Source of the DNA: Gonatopus flavifemur
Taxonomy: Eukaryota > Arthropoda > Insecta > Hymenoptera > Dryinidae
Assembly: GCA_018340375.1 (NCBI GenBank)
Contig: JAFFJZ010000007.1
Span: 26,448,001 to 26,512,000 of the forward strand
Reading direction: 5' to 3'
Length of the DNA stretch: 64,000 nucleotides
Part shown: positions 22,557 to 37,500 of the stretch, piece by piece
Layout: each line of letters starts with the position of its first letter
How positions within the stretch are numbered: the first letter of the stretch is position 1
Made by a program: the position numbers and the translations under genes
Notes under the pieces: model-generated
Databases searched by the model: none
What the model saw: only the letters and a program-made list of their open reading frames with translations
Told to the model about the DNA's origin: nothing

Positions 22557-25500
22557 ATGACACAGAATTGTAGCAGTGGCAGCAACAGTAGCACGAGCAG
22601 TTGTAGCCAACTGGATTTTCATAGGAGAGCTTCGACCATTGAGGAAAAACTGATGGTATTTATCAACAATTTAAAAGTCAGCTCGTGTTCAAATATTCAT
22701 ACATACCGTTGAAGTTGGAATTGTTGATCGGAATCTATTTGTAATCGAATACTAAATTACTGAAATACACTTTTGGATCATGTTCAACCAGCATTCGTTG
22801 GTGGAAGTAATTGAATCTAAAATATACAGTCATAAATTTCAAATTCGATTCAAACTTCAACGACATAAATATTCCAATTCTCAACCTTCACTTTAGAAAG
22901 AACTGACTTGAAACGTGACGCATGGCAATACATGTCTGAAAGATACCTCAAGACAAGTTCAAGGTGTCTTATGCGACATCAAAAGATATCTTTTAGATTT
23001 GTAAAACAGTTCTGAGAACTACATTCTTTAATAATTTTACATCTCTAAATAACTTTACATTTCTAAAACACATCGAAACCCTGATGAAAATGAAACCTAC
23101 AACCAAGAGTGTAGGAAAAGCATTTGCAAAGTCAATTAAGAGAATATAAAAAGAGTGGAAAGCGCGATTTGGTGCTTTGAAGCGTGCATCAAGGGCAATT
23201 TAATCCATGACGCGCAGAAAATATGCACAGGATGGTTTTACAAAAATGCAATTCTGATTGAGTTATTAGAATTTTTACCACGCCTAGGAATTAAAGTGTG
23301 CTCGGACTTTATATCTTTCTGCTGGAAAGAATCAATTGGCGAAGACCACACTATCTGGGCGCTTTGCTTTAATTAACATTTTTCTCACACTTGGTGAACG
23401 TTGGGTGTGTGCGAATCCTCGAAATTTTCGGTTATTCTCGAGGCGAGTCGAGTATTTTGTACTACTCGAAATTTTCGAGTAACTCGAAAATCTACCAGTA
23501 TCACATATAGATTATATTCATATTCATATATATTATATACTTTTCGAGTACTCGAAAATCTACCACCCATGTGGAAATTGCCGGAGTTGACAAATCGCCC
23601 AGTACTGGAAAGGTTGTATTTGCCAGACTTCGGCAAAAACAACTGTTCCTGTTCAGGCCCATTACTGTTTTTCAACTGGCTGTACATGTTCGACGGAGGT
23701 GAGACGGTATTGGTTGGCGTGGACAGACAGTGTTGGGCTAGTAATGAATCAATACTGGCCGGAAAATACACGGATCGTAGTGTAACGGAGCCGCGCCAGT
23801 ACTGTGCCAGAGTTGGGATAACCTTTCAATATATCCAATAGGCGATCGGGTGCCGGGATCGGTAGGGCAATGGCTAACTACAAAATTGGTAGTCGAACTG
23901 CGTTAAAATTATGTCCATGGAAATCCGGCTGTTATGGTAAACCAAAGCGGCGCCAGTGCTGAGCCAGAGTGCGGATTACTATTTCATTGATTTGATAGCC
24001 GACTGTATGCCAGTATCAATATGGCACTGGCTGACTACGAAATCGATGTTGTATTGTCGTTAAAATCAATTCATTATGACAAATGGCGTGGTACTGGCGA
24101 GGTTGTATTTGCCAAAGTTCGGCAAAAACAACTGTGCCTGTTCAGAATCATTACCGTTTTTCAACTGTCGCCGAACATTCGCAAAATTTCAGCTGGTATT
24201 GGCTCGCGTGGACAGTCGGTATAGGGTCAGTATCGAATGAATACTGCCTGGACAATACCCAGAATTTCGAGAAACAGTAACGCGCCAGTATTCAGCCAGA
24301 GTCGGTATTATCATTCCATATGTACAACAGACGGCAATATGCCAGTAATGATATGACTCTGGCTGACTACAAAATCGACAGTCGATTGATGTTGCAATTA
24401 TGATCTTGGCAACTCGGCTGTTGTGGTCAGCCGGAGTCGCGCCAGTATTGAGCCAGAGTTGGTATTATGATTCAATATGTTCGATAGACGACATGGTACC
24501 AGTATTGGTGGGACTCTGGTTGACTACGGAATCGGTAGTCGATTGACATTAAAATCACGATCTTGGCAACTCGATTTTTGTAGTGAGTCGGAGTCACGCC
24601 AGTATCAAGACAGAGTTGGTATGATCATTCAATACGTTCGATAGAGAACAATGAACCAGTATTGGTAGAATCTTATTTCACTACGGAGTCTATGGTAAAT
24701 TGCGTGACTTCAAGGGAATTGGTGCAATAAATGGGAATTTAAGTGGTCCGTTGTCAACTCGGAGATTAGCTGATGTGATAGAGACTCTGTTTCTCACTCG
24801 CAGGTCCCGGGTTCAATCCTTGCCCAGTGAACTTTCATGAAACCACTTCCAAAGCGTCTTTCTCAGATAACGGCGATGTGAAAAATAGATTCACAAAGTT
24901 TTGAAAGTTCAAATTCAATGTATTTTTTTTTTACTTGAAATATAACTCCGGGGATCTCTAATTACCAGCACTGTGGCAGTACTGGGTCGGGTCTGAATTC
25001 CTACGTAGGATGTATTATTTTGACCCTCTACCACTTCTCATCCAGTGCTGGCCGAACAACTGATTCTGTTGCAATGCCAGAGTTCCACCATAGTAGACAC
25101 ACACCAAATATCGGTACCGACGTGGTGGTAAATGTTTTACTGGCCCTTATGTAAAATGATGTTATCATTCCGACTGTACCGTCCAAACCACTGGCCCCAT
25201 AAGGGCAAGGTTGGATTTGCCAGTACTGGCAACTCTGGCAACAGTACCGCGTCAGTAGCGGCCCGTGTGTACATTTCCACATGGGCAGATACTCGAAAAT
25301 TTTCCGAGTACTTGGTGAATTTCGAGCACTCGACTCGACTCAACTCGAAAAAATCACTACTCGCACACCCCTAGTGTACGTTATTTTTTATTCGCACAGA
25401 AAAATGTCGAGAAGGACATTTAGGAGATCTAAAGTTAGTTTTTCAGCAAGGTACGTTTTAGATATCTTTTGGAAGTAACCCTGGTAAAAATTTGTCTGGG

Positions 25501-28500
25501 TGTCCCATTTACCATGCACGTACTAGATGGGGCTCACGTGGGGGAAACTGGATAACACATCCCCGCCAGTTTGACTTGAGTGCCGAAACATTTAGTTGGT
25601 TTATGTAGATTTTTCATGCGTCAACTGATCGTACAGTGACATTGATAGTCCATTGACACGATTAGAGGAATAAAAGGAAGCCCCAACGTTTTAGTTTGTC
25701 ACCCGGGATTATTTTATGAGAATAAATTCAAAAGCAACGTTCTTGACTGCAGATTACATGTCAAAATACATTGTTACCTTATTCATAGATGTGATTTTAC
25801 AGAAAACACATAATTTCACATCTCTAATTACCAATTTGAACAACATTCTAGCAATCCCCTGGGACATCTGGATGGGCACAGGCTATAAAGTGCGTTACAA
25901 AACCAGCTAGAAACCGACCTCACATCTGGAAAAACTAGCTGGGGTCTACCTAATTTCTAATCATAATTTCTATTAGGGAAGAACTATTTTAAACATCCAA
26001 GGATATCTTTTGGTGCCGTATAAAACATTTTCAACTCGTTTTGGATTCAAAACAAACTTTTCTTGATTCAAGTAAAATTTTCTAGGCTCAAAAAAAAAAA
26101 TGAGTTTTGTTCCAGCGACAAGAAAAATTTTCTCATCTCAAGAAATCCTTTCTGCGAGTGTGGCCAAGACATAGATCACTGTGAAAACAAGAAGTTGAGT
26201 TTCACACGTTTTGAAGCCCCTCTTTTCAATGCACATGAAGTCATTGATTTGTATTTGTTTTAACGTATGTACTGAATGCACAAATACTTGAAGTGCGTTT
26301 GAAACATGCACTGAAACAAATCCAATTCAATCACTTCATTTGCGTTGAGAACAGGGACATCAAAATGTGTGAAATTCAAGCTCTTGTGTTTACAGTAATG
26401 TGTAGTGACTTTAGTATTATGATATCTGTTCCCTCATAACTTTATTCAGATATTGGTTGAAATTCAATAAGTTTCGATGTAATATTTTTTTCTATGCCAT
26501 TTAAATTCGTAAAATATTGCCAATGTATAAAAAGTTGATTTTCATCAGGAAAAGATAATATCGTGTGACAGATATACTCACTTTGTCATTCTTGATCACG
26601 CCGGCTCACCTTTCACCGTTTTCCTCGTTTATAATATTTAAAGAACCATTTCCTTCCTGTAATTAGTATGATATAAATCTACGGGCGTTCTTGATTGGTG
26701 TTTCGTGCAAAAGCACAATTTACGTTCCTCGATTAGACAAAAATCACCCTCATAATTCATTGAAAATGTATCATAGAAACTGCTTTTGCAGAGTTGTAGA
26801 TTGGATCAAAGTAATTCTTCATATCTGCTGAGTGCATTCCAAGAGGTAACTTGTATGATGCTCCTAGTGAAAATTAATTATATATGACCAATATATAATT
26901 CATGTATGGACTATATATAGCCATGCATATCCCATATATGGCGTCGTCTAGTCTATCTATAGGTCATAAACAGTTGTTATGAAGATCGAATAATCACATA
27001 TGAATTTTATATGGTCATATATATCCCATGTATGAATCATATATAATGAAATGAATGAAAGTTCATATATGAGGTGAAAACCGTTTATGTATAGACCATA
27101 TATGAATCATTTTTACTAGATGCATTGTAGAGTCCGTTAAACTCCCTATGTTTATATTATAAAATATAAATATTTTTAGAAAAATCCATTTACGTATTTG
27201 GACTATGTTAGAATTGATTAATGTTCATTAGATTCAAACTCATATTCTCGTATTGTTTGTCAATTTCATTCGTCATTGGAATAATATGTATTAATTCAAA
27301 ATTTTCAGTACAACATGTACTAAAATGGGTTTAGCTATGGCAGTTACTCACTTTTTTATCTCTCTTTTTGCGATGCTTTGCTAGAATAATTGCAGCTATA
27401 GCTATTTACTAGGTACCACAGTAAGAAACCATAGCGGTGACCACGCAGGTTTTGTGGTTCATATTTTGATAGCCAAATATTTTTTGCTGTTACAGCTACG
27501 TTTCTTGCTATTACTCCTAAGTCAGTCCCTGTAGTAGTTGAAAAGTAGCTACTGTAGCTACTTTAGCTACTTTTAAGTAAGTTTTGTGTCAAGTTGTGGA
27601 AAAGTGCGCCATCAAGGCCCTCAAATAACAACGATTTCATGTGGAAATTGAAACTAGACCCCTATACTGGCACAATACCGTTATCGGAATCACCAATGCT
27701 GGTGAATTCAAACAACCATCATAGGGTCAGCTGATTCGACAGTAGTGATCCTGAATTGGAGTGAAAACAACGCTTCAAATAAGGCCCAGTATTGGAATCA
27801 CATTACCTATATTGGCAATTCTTATGAATCTGTACTGAGATACTTGTGGAATTTTTTTGTGCGCGGCAAATGATGGTGGTTAGAGAGAAAGTTTCATTCG
27901 CGTACAAGTCAAGTTTTGAAACCAAACTCTGGTAATTACCTAACATCTAGTTCTACTTTTTCTGAATGTACTTCAACGTGGTCTTAGGTTCATCGAGTTG
28001 GATATCAAATTTATGAAATGTTTTAAAACTTTAAGGGAGGTTTTCTGAGTCTTCTTGAAACATCCTACACTCAGTGGTGGATTCACGCACAAGCAAAGCA
28101 GGCACCTGTTTGGGGCGACAAGATTTGTAGGGGTGGCAGAATTTTTTAAATAAACAAAATTCAAAATAGTAAAATTTTGAAGGTCAATCTTTGAGACCGG
28201 ATTATATGCTAAGTCAATATTTTTTCCTGTTTCAATCGGACCAGTTCAGTTTCATTTCACAACTGTAAGTCAGATTCCCTATATGAGAAGAAGTACGTAC
28301 ATTTGATTTGAGCTGATTCGGTTCAGCAGGTATAAGACGAAAATACATACACTGAGAGAATAGTTTTATTGTATATGATAAAGTTTATCGATTGTTAATA
28401 AATCCTTGAGTTGGATACGGCGAGATAAATATTCATTTACAGTTAAGGAACCATTTATTCATATGGCATATTTTGTACAAAAAAAATATTAATTAAGATT

Positions 28501-31500
28501 TAATGAACCATTCCTGCCCATCAATCGTCTTTTTTGGTTCGCTAATAAATATTCTGTGTTCTCAAACATAGATTTATTAACAGTTAATAAATGATATTCT
28601 ATGTCAAATAAATCTTGATTAATATCCAATGAATCATCCTTTCACAACAAGTCAATGTTAATTGGTTATAGATGAATCATTCTTCATTTCAAACGAATGT
28701 TCGTGTGGAATGAAGAAAATGTTTATTTATGTGCTATTATTTGATGCAACTTTATTGTATAAATTGTTTTTTTCTTATTCGTAAATCAGGAGCATTTAAA
28801 GATCAGAACAATAATTATTTTCGATTCCTAATCATTTTCACCATCAGCAATAGTGAGAACCGTTAGGAAAATTTACGCGATTTTGATCGAAACACTTCAT
28901 TTTTACTCCAGAAAAATTAGAGTAGAAATGAAGTGTTTCGATCCAAATGTAGTAGAGTTTCCTAAGGGAAAGTTAATTTCTTGCAACTTTTACCATCACC
29001 AACGGTTAAAATTATTTAGAATCGAGAGTGATTATAGTCAGGATCTGTTAATGTTCCAGGCTTATGAAGACAAAAAAAAAGAATATTATATGCAATAAAA
29101 TTTTTCTTTGTAGAAATTTTGGGTAATCCTGTATAAGTATAGATATATGTTGAATATTCATACATGTATGAAAATGATGAACAGATGTAAATTTGTGGAA
29201 AAATTTTTATTTCAAATGAAATCTCGACGAGGTACAACATTACGGCCATCAGCCGTTTTATGAATTTTCATAGGTCTTACGTGTTTTTCATAATTGAATA
29301 TGAACAATTTTTCTTTAATCCAGCGTGGAATTGAAATCTCGTGAGCTTTCAAATGAATATTAAAACCTAAATTTCCACAATCTGCATACGCGAAGAATAT
29401 TTTATTCTCATCATTACACAATATATGATTGATAATACCAGGTGTTGGATTATCACGAATATTGATAGATAAATTAATTATATTATCTTTTTTATGAACA
29501 GAACCATTGAGTGTGATCGAAGCTAATTCACAAACACCCAAAAAATCATACTCTAAACATTAGAATCTACTCTATAATATGAGCCTAGTACATTTTCCTC
29601 TTAATATCAGCACGGAGAAAAAGGTATCTTAAAAAGTACCATAATTTATAGATTTTCAGCGTTGGTCTGACCCGAGTCTCAATATTTACCTGAACAAACC
29701 TCTAAAACTACCATAATATCTGGGACTTTTATAAGGAAGATACCATACTTATTCTGAAAAGTCCAAGAAATTATGGTACTTTTAGATATTCGTGCAAGTA
29801 AATATTCCGACTCGGGTCAGACCAGCGCTGAAAATCCATAAATTATGGTAATTTTCAGGATATCTGTTGTCTCAGTGAGTAGTAATTCTTCTAACGTTCA
29901 GAGGAACTCCCACATCAATCCTCTAAAACTCAGAGAACATGTAATAGCCTCATATTTTAGAGGAATATTCTTAATTCTAGTATACGATTTTATCTCGCTG
30001 CCAAAATTTTTCAACAAATCATTATATTCAGAATTTTTCGATGTGATTTTAATCGTGCGGCCGTATACAATTTTATCTTCCAGCCCTGAGTTACTCATAA
30101 ATCTGTAACTCAATTTTGACTGAATTTTCACAGCTGAAGTGTATAAAATATTTACCAGTAATTGTAAAAATTTGAACTTGGGTCTGTTCAAACTGGTAAC
30201 GATCTAACGGCCAAACTCGCGTAAAGTAACGCTCCCCGTGTATTGCGCAAGCTCGATACTAATATTCCGATGTGAATAAAAGGGAAAATGTGGGTGAACA
30301 ACGTGTAATTCGTTTCAAATCAGATTTATTAACTGTCAATGAATTTGAATTTGACATAACCAAACGTAATAAGTAGATAGACATGTATCCAGCGGGGAAC
30401 TATTTATCTCAAATAACATTTATTAATTGGTAATGAAATTATATTTCACGTGAAGAAATATGATGTTCACATACTGATTATTGTTTCTTGTGATAATAGA
30501 ATGAAATAGTTCATTCAAAATTATTTTAGTTGATTGGAGATGCATTTATTTATGGGTTATTTAGATTGTGTTACTATAGATCAATGTTTTGTTTATGGTT
30601 AAATGACTCATTTTCAGGTTTTTTATAGACAACGCTGATACTTCTCAATTATTACTGAATATATTAACAGTTAGAAAATATATTGAAAAATTATCGAATA
30701 AATAAATTTATTTGCGCAAGTAGCACAGCAGGTTAGGAATGCTAAGAACGTTCTTGGAAGTTCTGAGCATGTTTTATGAACATTCTTAGAATCTTCGAAA
30801 GAGACTGTTTTGGATAAGTATATTCTGTGCACATCCTCCCCAGATAGCAACTTAACCTTGCTGCAATGTTGTCAAGCAAGCTTGTGACAAGGTTGACATA
30901 AGCCTCCTAGTTGACACATGACAAGGGTACAAGCTTACAAAACCCTCGCAGCAGAGTTGTAGCAGCCTTAAACTGACAAGGTTGTCAATAACAAGTCAAA
31001 AACAATCGAATGACAAGTCTGACAAGCTTATGACAAGCTTACATGTTATCTGGGTCAGAACATATTTTTCGAATTTATCCAAAACAGTCTCATCTGCATA
31101 TTCTATGCATGATCACGGAATGAACGCAGAATATTTGAAATGTTCTTGTGCTACTTGGGTGGTGTAACAATACTCTTCTATCAGTGTATAGAAATATCGA
31201 TGAAGCCAAAATTAGCAGACGTAAACTAGCAGACCATGCGTTTGTAATCTGAGGTAATGTCAATTTGAATTTCTCCAAAATACATATTTTCAAAGATTAC
31301 GGTAAAAAAATCTAATTGCTGTCGGTTTCATCATTCTACCACACTTCTACGATAAGCTGAAGTGCAAGTCTGCTAGCTCAAATCGCCTAGTTTCAGAAAT
31401 ATTGCTTCTGCGTATAGGGGAGAGTGGGATCAAAAGTGCCGCGAGGAAGTTGTTCCGATAATTCAATTTTCAGAAATAAAAATGAGTTAGCATATGCTTT

Positions 31501-34500
31501 GAATGTGTAAATTCGAGGAGAAATATTTCTCTCAGTTTGCACATTCAGAATATACGCCGATTTGTTTTCATTTGGGAAATTTGAATTATCGGAACAACTT
31601 CTTCGTGGCACTTTTAACCCCGCTCCCCCCTAATTTGAATGACATATGGAAACATAACCGACATAAAAAATCTTCAACTAAAAAGAAGTCCAATCGAAGA
31701 ATTCAAGGTTTTTGTTCATTTTTGATTTCATCATGGTAACACTTGTTTAGGGAGGGGGAAGCTTGCAACTTTACCATTAGGGAGAACACCCTTGAATAGA
31801 ATTTCCTATAAGTTGAACTGAAAATTATAAACTTCATAGCATTGTCCCTAACATTTGACTGTAAACTTCTGGACAAGTACGGAAAGTTTCTAACGCATGT
31901 GTGTGTCAATTATTCTAAATAAATATAAACAAATTTTCTCATATACATTTTTTACATCTTGTTTAAGATCCGTTACACAAATGAAATCAACGGAGAAACG
32001 GAAATTGCTGTGGGAACAACCAAATTGTTTTCGCTAGAATCTGACAAAGCATTTCTCATCAGTATTGGATGATTGTTAATTCCCAGTAATTTTCACATGG
32101 GATCATTTCTCATACACTGAGAAAAAATATTTTGTTGATATACGCCTGACCAAAATTTTTGTTACACGGAAAAACCGGGTCTATTAGTATTTAGAAAAAT
32201 GACCGCAATTTAGGGAAAACGCACGGAAAAATATTCGTAGTGAGTCTACTAAAAATTCGTAGTCAATATATTAACAATTGATAATTCCACTGTGACAAAT
32301 ATCAATGAAACTATCAACTGTTAATATTTTGACTACGAATTTTTGGTAGATTCACTACGAATATTGTTCAGCGATCCTCTTTTTCCCTAAATTGACAGTC
32401 ATTTTTCTAAACGTTAATAAATTCTTTCTAAACATTAATAGACCCGGTGTTTCCATGTATGCCAACGGAAAAAATCCTAAGTTCACTTTTAGTACAGGGA
32501 ATCGAACGTAATTTGGTAGAATCATTTGGCTCAGCGCAGCCAAATTCCGCTTAAACTTACTGAATTTTGAGTTATATCAAGAAAAAAATTTTGGTTCGGC
32601 ATATAATAACAAAATGTTCTAGTAGACGCAACAAATCAGTTTTCTCAGTGTATCCACAGTGTGGAAAGAATTCAGATTTTTCCAAAACATAAAGCATATG
32701 AATTTGCCTACTTTTGGACAAGACATGCATTTCCGTGTCACGCACAGGAACTCTTACATAAAAATATATGGAAATTCCCAAAAAGTTCCCATTTTTTCAG
32801 GATTTTTTTTACAAATCAACAAATCCCTTAGCACTGTTTTGTGTCTTTCTGAATGATTTGAGAATTCAAATGATATCTTTTGCACGTTTTTGAGAAACTC
32901 TTTCGAAATGAGAACAACTTAAGACATCCGACAGATATCTTTCGAAGTTGCGTAAAATTTCTTGAACCTTTCTAAGAGATATCTTGGGACATAAAATGTC
33001 GTTTGGTAGGAAATTTCCGCTGAATTCATTGAATTTTTTCCACAGCTGTATGTATGTTAATCACTTCATACATAGGTGTGTGAAGTGACCCATAAAAATT
33101 TCTCACAGTGCATACATGTCCAAGACAAACGGCAACAAATTAATTTTATCAAAATATTTATTTATGATGTGAATCTGAAAATCAAGGTTTTCATAACGTG
33201 GAGAAAGTGCTTGGATTATTCGATATGTTTGACCAAACTCTTACCCTATTCACTAGAATTACGCGGATTGATCGATACTAATAAAGTTGTTGAACTTATG
33301 GAAGTTTTTCAGAACAATATAGAAGGTTTGTTTAAAGGTTGAAGAATGATTTAGAGTTCAATGTACAATGTCATGCTCTCAAAGAAGGATTTCCTATAAG
33401 AAAAATCTCAATTATACGTTTGTTTTGCTCACATAAAAAAATTTGTTAACAGAACCAACGTCTCAGCTGCCGGAGTAAATATTTTTGCAAGGACAACAAA
33501 TTTCTTTGTATGCGCTGTAGTAGCAAACCATTTTTTTCCGTGTATGGGAATGGAACTAGAGGAAAATGTCCTGATCAATGTGAATCGAGAAACGATGCCA
33601 TTATCCTCCGATAATGGAGGAACTGGATGGATATTGGATCTCATTAGAAAGCGTAACGGTATTCAGTACTCTCTCATAGATTATTCAAAATATAAACGAA
33701 CGTCCCTAAACTTTCATTCAATCTCGGAAGTACACTGTACAAAATGATTGTGAAATTTTCCCCCAAAAAATGGTGGCAGCAAAGTTCCTCGACAGATGGG
33801 GAATTTTTCACCACAATTGGGTGGACTTTTCCTTCATTTGTGAAGGATTCAACACCCACAAACCAAAATACTTCCTCAAAGTGGTGGAAAAATCCCTCAT
33901 TCTTCATGGAAAAACAATACCCCCACGATGGGGGGATGAAATCCACCAACAGTGTAAAGAAAAATTCCCCACACTTCTTACAGTGTAGGAGTGTATCAAC
34001 GTGCTATAGGAGAGGATTATTTGTTTTTCGTTCTGATAAGAACAATGTATACGTGCTTTAAAAAAAATTTATCGAAAATTTCCAGTATCGGTCTATGGGA
34101 AAATTACGTTAAAATCATGAAAATTCCAATACATGAATTAAGAAATTTTTGTCTATATGCTGAAAAATTGAAGTGAAGAATATTCAAATGCATGTAAAAT
34201 ACACTGAGAGAACGTTTGTTCTAGCCACATTAGATTTTGATTGCAATGAACGCAAAGAAATTTTTGGTTGGCTGAAATGAAATTTGTTTGGGATGAACAA
34301 AAATGGTTCACAATAATTAACAGTTTCTCACGAACAAACGAACTATCTTTGTCCTAAAAAAAATTTTATTTCAGCCAACCAAAACGCTTTGCGGCCTTCA
34401 TTTCGACTAAAATTTTGTTTCGCTGGAACACACTATGTTTTTAGTGTACAGTGAATTCTATTTTTATACGTGGACAATAAGAACTCATTATAAACTGAAA

Positions 34501-37500
34501 TTTTTAAATCTAAAGTGACGGAGAAATCCTTTTTTTTTTTTCAACAAAGTGAATACTTTTGATTATTCTTAGAATAGAAAAAAAGCTTCCCACACAGAAA
34601 GAGTTCCCAATGGATCCATTCTGAATTCTCCTAGTTCCACATGAATTCATCATATACTCTTTCTGAACCGTTGTACTGTGGGGGTTACAACGCAGTGAGT
34701 AGGAAAGACCTAGTCCACCGTCGATAAGGGTGCTAACTGGTTAAAACCTTCTAGAGAGTTGGTAGTCACCTTATTTCAACAAGGTCATCATCGTCAAATC
34801 AAAAATAATTGAACAAAGAGCTCGACCAACTCACGATGAACTCATATCCAATCTAGGTTAACTATATCCTGACTTGATGAAAACAATAAATTAAGCAAAT
34901 TAGAATGCATGTCGTTTATAACTATCGACACACAGGGGAAAAAGAGTGGCTGTAGCAGCTATTTTAACCAATTAACGAAAGTAGCTGCAACCTTATATAC
35001 TGCAAAAAAAAACGTTCACTGTGGAATTTAAGTATTTCACTGGAAATAACAATGTGAAAACTTTTTAGTTGCAGTAACCAAAAACGAAAACATTTCATAA
35101 AAGAACATAAAACATTTCATTTGCCTGAACTGGAATGTTGTTTGCCTGAACAATTTGCGTGCAATTTTCTATTGCAGAAACTAGTATTTTGTTCACATAA
35201 ATCAATTTTCATTTGTGGTCGTATTTCATTGAATTTTTAGTCCTAACGATTCAAAATTTTCTTTGGTGCAACAACCAATACATTGGACTGAAACTTCCAG
35301 GACTTCAGTTGAAATATTTCAGCACATTTACTGGAATTTCAATGCAGCAATCGAAATTTCGTAGTACACAATCCATGAAATTCCGATGCATGTAGCAGAA
35401 GATGAATTTACTTAGAATTCTTAGTACCAAAACACAGTGAATTTTCAGGTTTTTCTTACACTGCAGTTGCAGCAGCTGCAGTTGCGTTATTGATCGGACT
35501 GATAGACATGCGAGTAGCTGCGGAAACTATTTATTAACGTCGTCAAAATCGTGTATTCAAATAGGTATTAGAGGTATTTCCTTACCACTGGGCACAGGAA
35601 GAAAAAGTTGTTGCAATTACTTTACTTCTACGAGGAATTGAATTCGCTGTAGCAGCGATTCACTCTTCTTACTTCACTTCTTCCGCGGCTGTAGCTAAAA
35701 TAACTGCCGCTATAGCAGGGCTCTCAGTCTTCATATTGACCTTTCTTCCGACAGACGATACTACACAACAAGAAAATGTGAGAGGTTGATTCTGTTAGAA
35801 TTCAAGTACCGCTCAGAACCATGTTGTAGCCATTTATTAGCTATCACATCAAGATTTCGCAGCTAGGACAGCACAGGTTTGTAATTCATATTTGAATAGT
35901 GAAACAATTTACCTGGAATATTCTTGCTGTAGCAGCTACATTTCTCTCTGTTACAACCATGTAAATAAAAGTGAAACTGAAGAATAGTTCTGGTAGCAAA
36001 CTGAATATTCGTGAATGATTAATTTCCGTGCGCAGTTATTTTTTTATTTTCCAGCGATTTTTTAGCTGTGGCAGCAAACAATGCTTACTCCTCCAACAAA
36101 TTTTGCTGCAGAAGTGAACATTTTTTCCTACCACAGCTAAAAAGTCGCTGTCATAGCTAAAAAGATTGCTGTGATAACAAATAGATTGTTGTCACAGAAA
36201 AAAATTTACTACTCCAGCAAAAGGTACCCAACAGAATCAGATTTCGCTGTTACAGCAGGTTTGTTTTCTCCGTGAGTAATTATCGTAACTACTTTTGCAG
36301 GGGATCGAAAATAGACCACGTACGCAGTTGCTGCAACCATTCCTTTTTTCCATTTCTGTGTCAGAAAATACACATCATTTATACTTTCAATTCATACAAT
36401 TTGAAGTTTCAATTCAATTACGTTGTGATGTACAAGAACATGTGAATTGTTCTCTTTTTGTATCTACGGTTCGTTTTCCAATTAATCGCGAAAAAAGAGA
36501 TAGAATTTCATCAATAGTATTGGATAGAATACGTCATAATGTGGAATAAACATTCCTGGGATAAATTAATTGTTGAATGCATCATTCGTTTCTAACTTCA
36601 TAGGAGTTTCACAATGATTGAATGTCATTCAAATTCAATAACGTCTAGACAAACTATGCGAAAAGCGATATTATCGCACAACCTACATCACTATGTTATG
36701 TATACGAATGAACCGACGATAACAATATGATCGCAAGCAATCGTTAGATAGCAACAGTAGAAGAAGAAAAGGGATGACTGCCGTTATAAAAAATTAATCG
36801 ATTTTAGGTCAATGTGCCCTCATTCATCACGTATATTCATGTATGAAGGTACGAGGTCATGGAAAAAATCAATGGATGTGAAATATCAAGGTTGTAAAGT
36901 AACTAATAACAGGGAAAATTTTCTTCAAGTGGATTCTAATGAACACCTATTCTGAGATATCGACGATATCAAACGAATAGAGGGTTCGGTACACGGAGAG
37001 AACAACATTTACTGGAGCAGCAAAATGTGCTCTTCTGTCTTCTCTTTTTGTTGGAACTGCGAGTTTTATGTATAGAAGAGAAAAGAAATTTAGTCGGAGG
37101 AGGTAAAATTTTGTCTTGCAACAGCTAAAAAATCGCTGCAACGGGGGACAAAATTGCTGTAATATAGCAAATAAATTTTTGTTCCAGCGGTGTTTTAACT
37201 ATGGCAGCAAAAAATGTTCACTTCTCCAGCAAAATTTGTTTGCTATTCTGTAAATAATACTGATAGTCCAACTAGAAATCTGCTGCTGTAGTCAATTCCG
37301 TTTCTGCTTCAGCAATCTAGTTAGCTGTGGTAGCAAATTTTTAACCAGGTTGGCAAAAAAATTTCCTATTTCATACGTCATATTTCGATCCACTGCGTCA
37401 GTGAATTCTTTATCTTTGTGTATGAATTAGGTAAAAAAACGGTCGACAACATATTCGTCGAAGATAATTTACTTTTTCATTGTATCATCACAGGAGAATA

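Noticed and set aside
23401..23841. 146-codon plus-strand frame and its 128-codon antisense partner
   Set aside because: Both lie within the CTCGAG and CCAGTACTGG repeats of the hAT-like element. No domain, and composition follows the repeats.
24745..24830. tRNA-like sequence (TTAGCTGATG ... GGGTTCAATCC)
   Set aside because: It has A-box and B-box-like words, but the T-stem and acceptor stem do not pair, and it lies within a mobile element. At most a decayed tRNA-derived piece.
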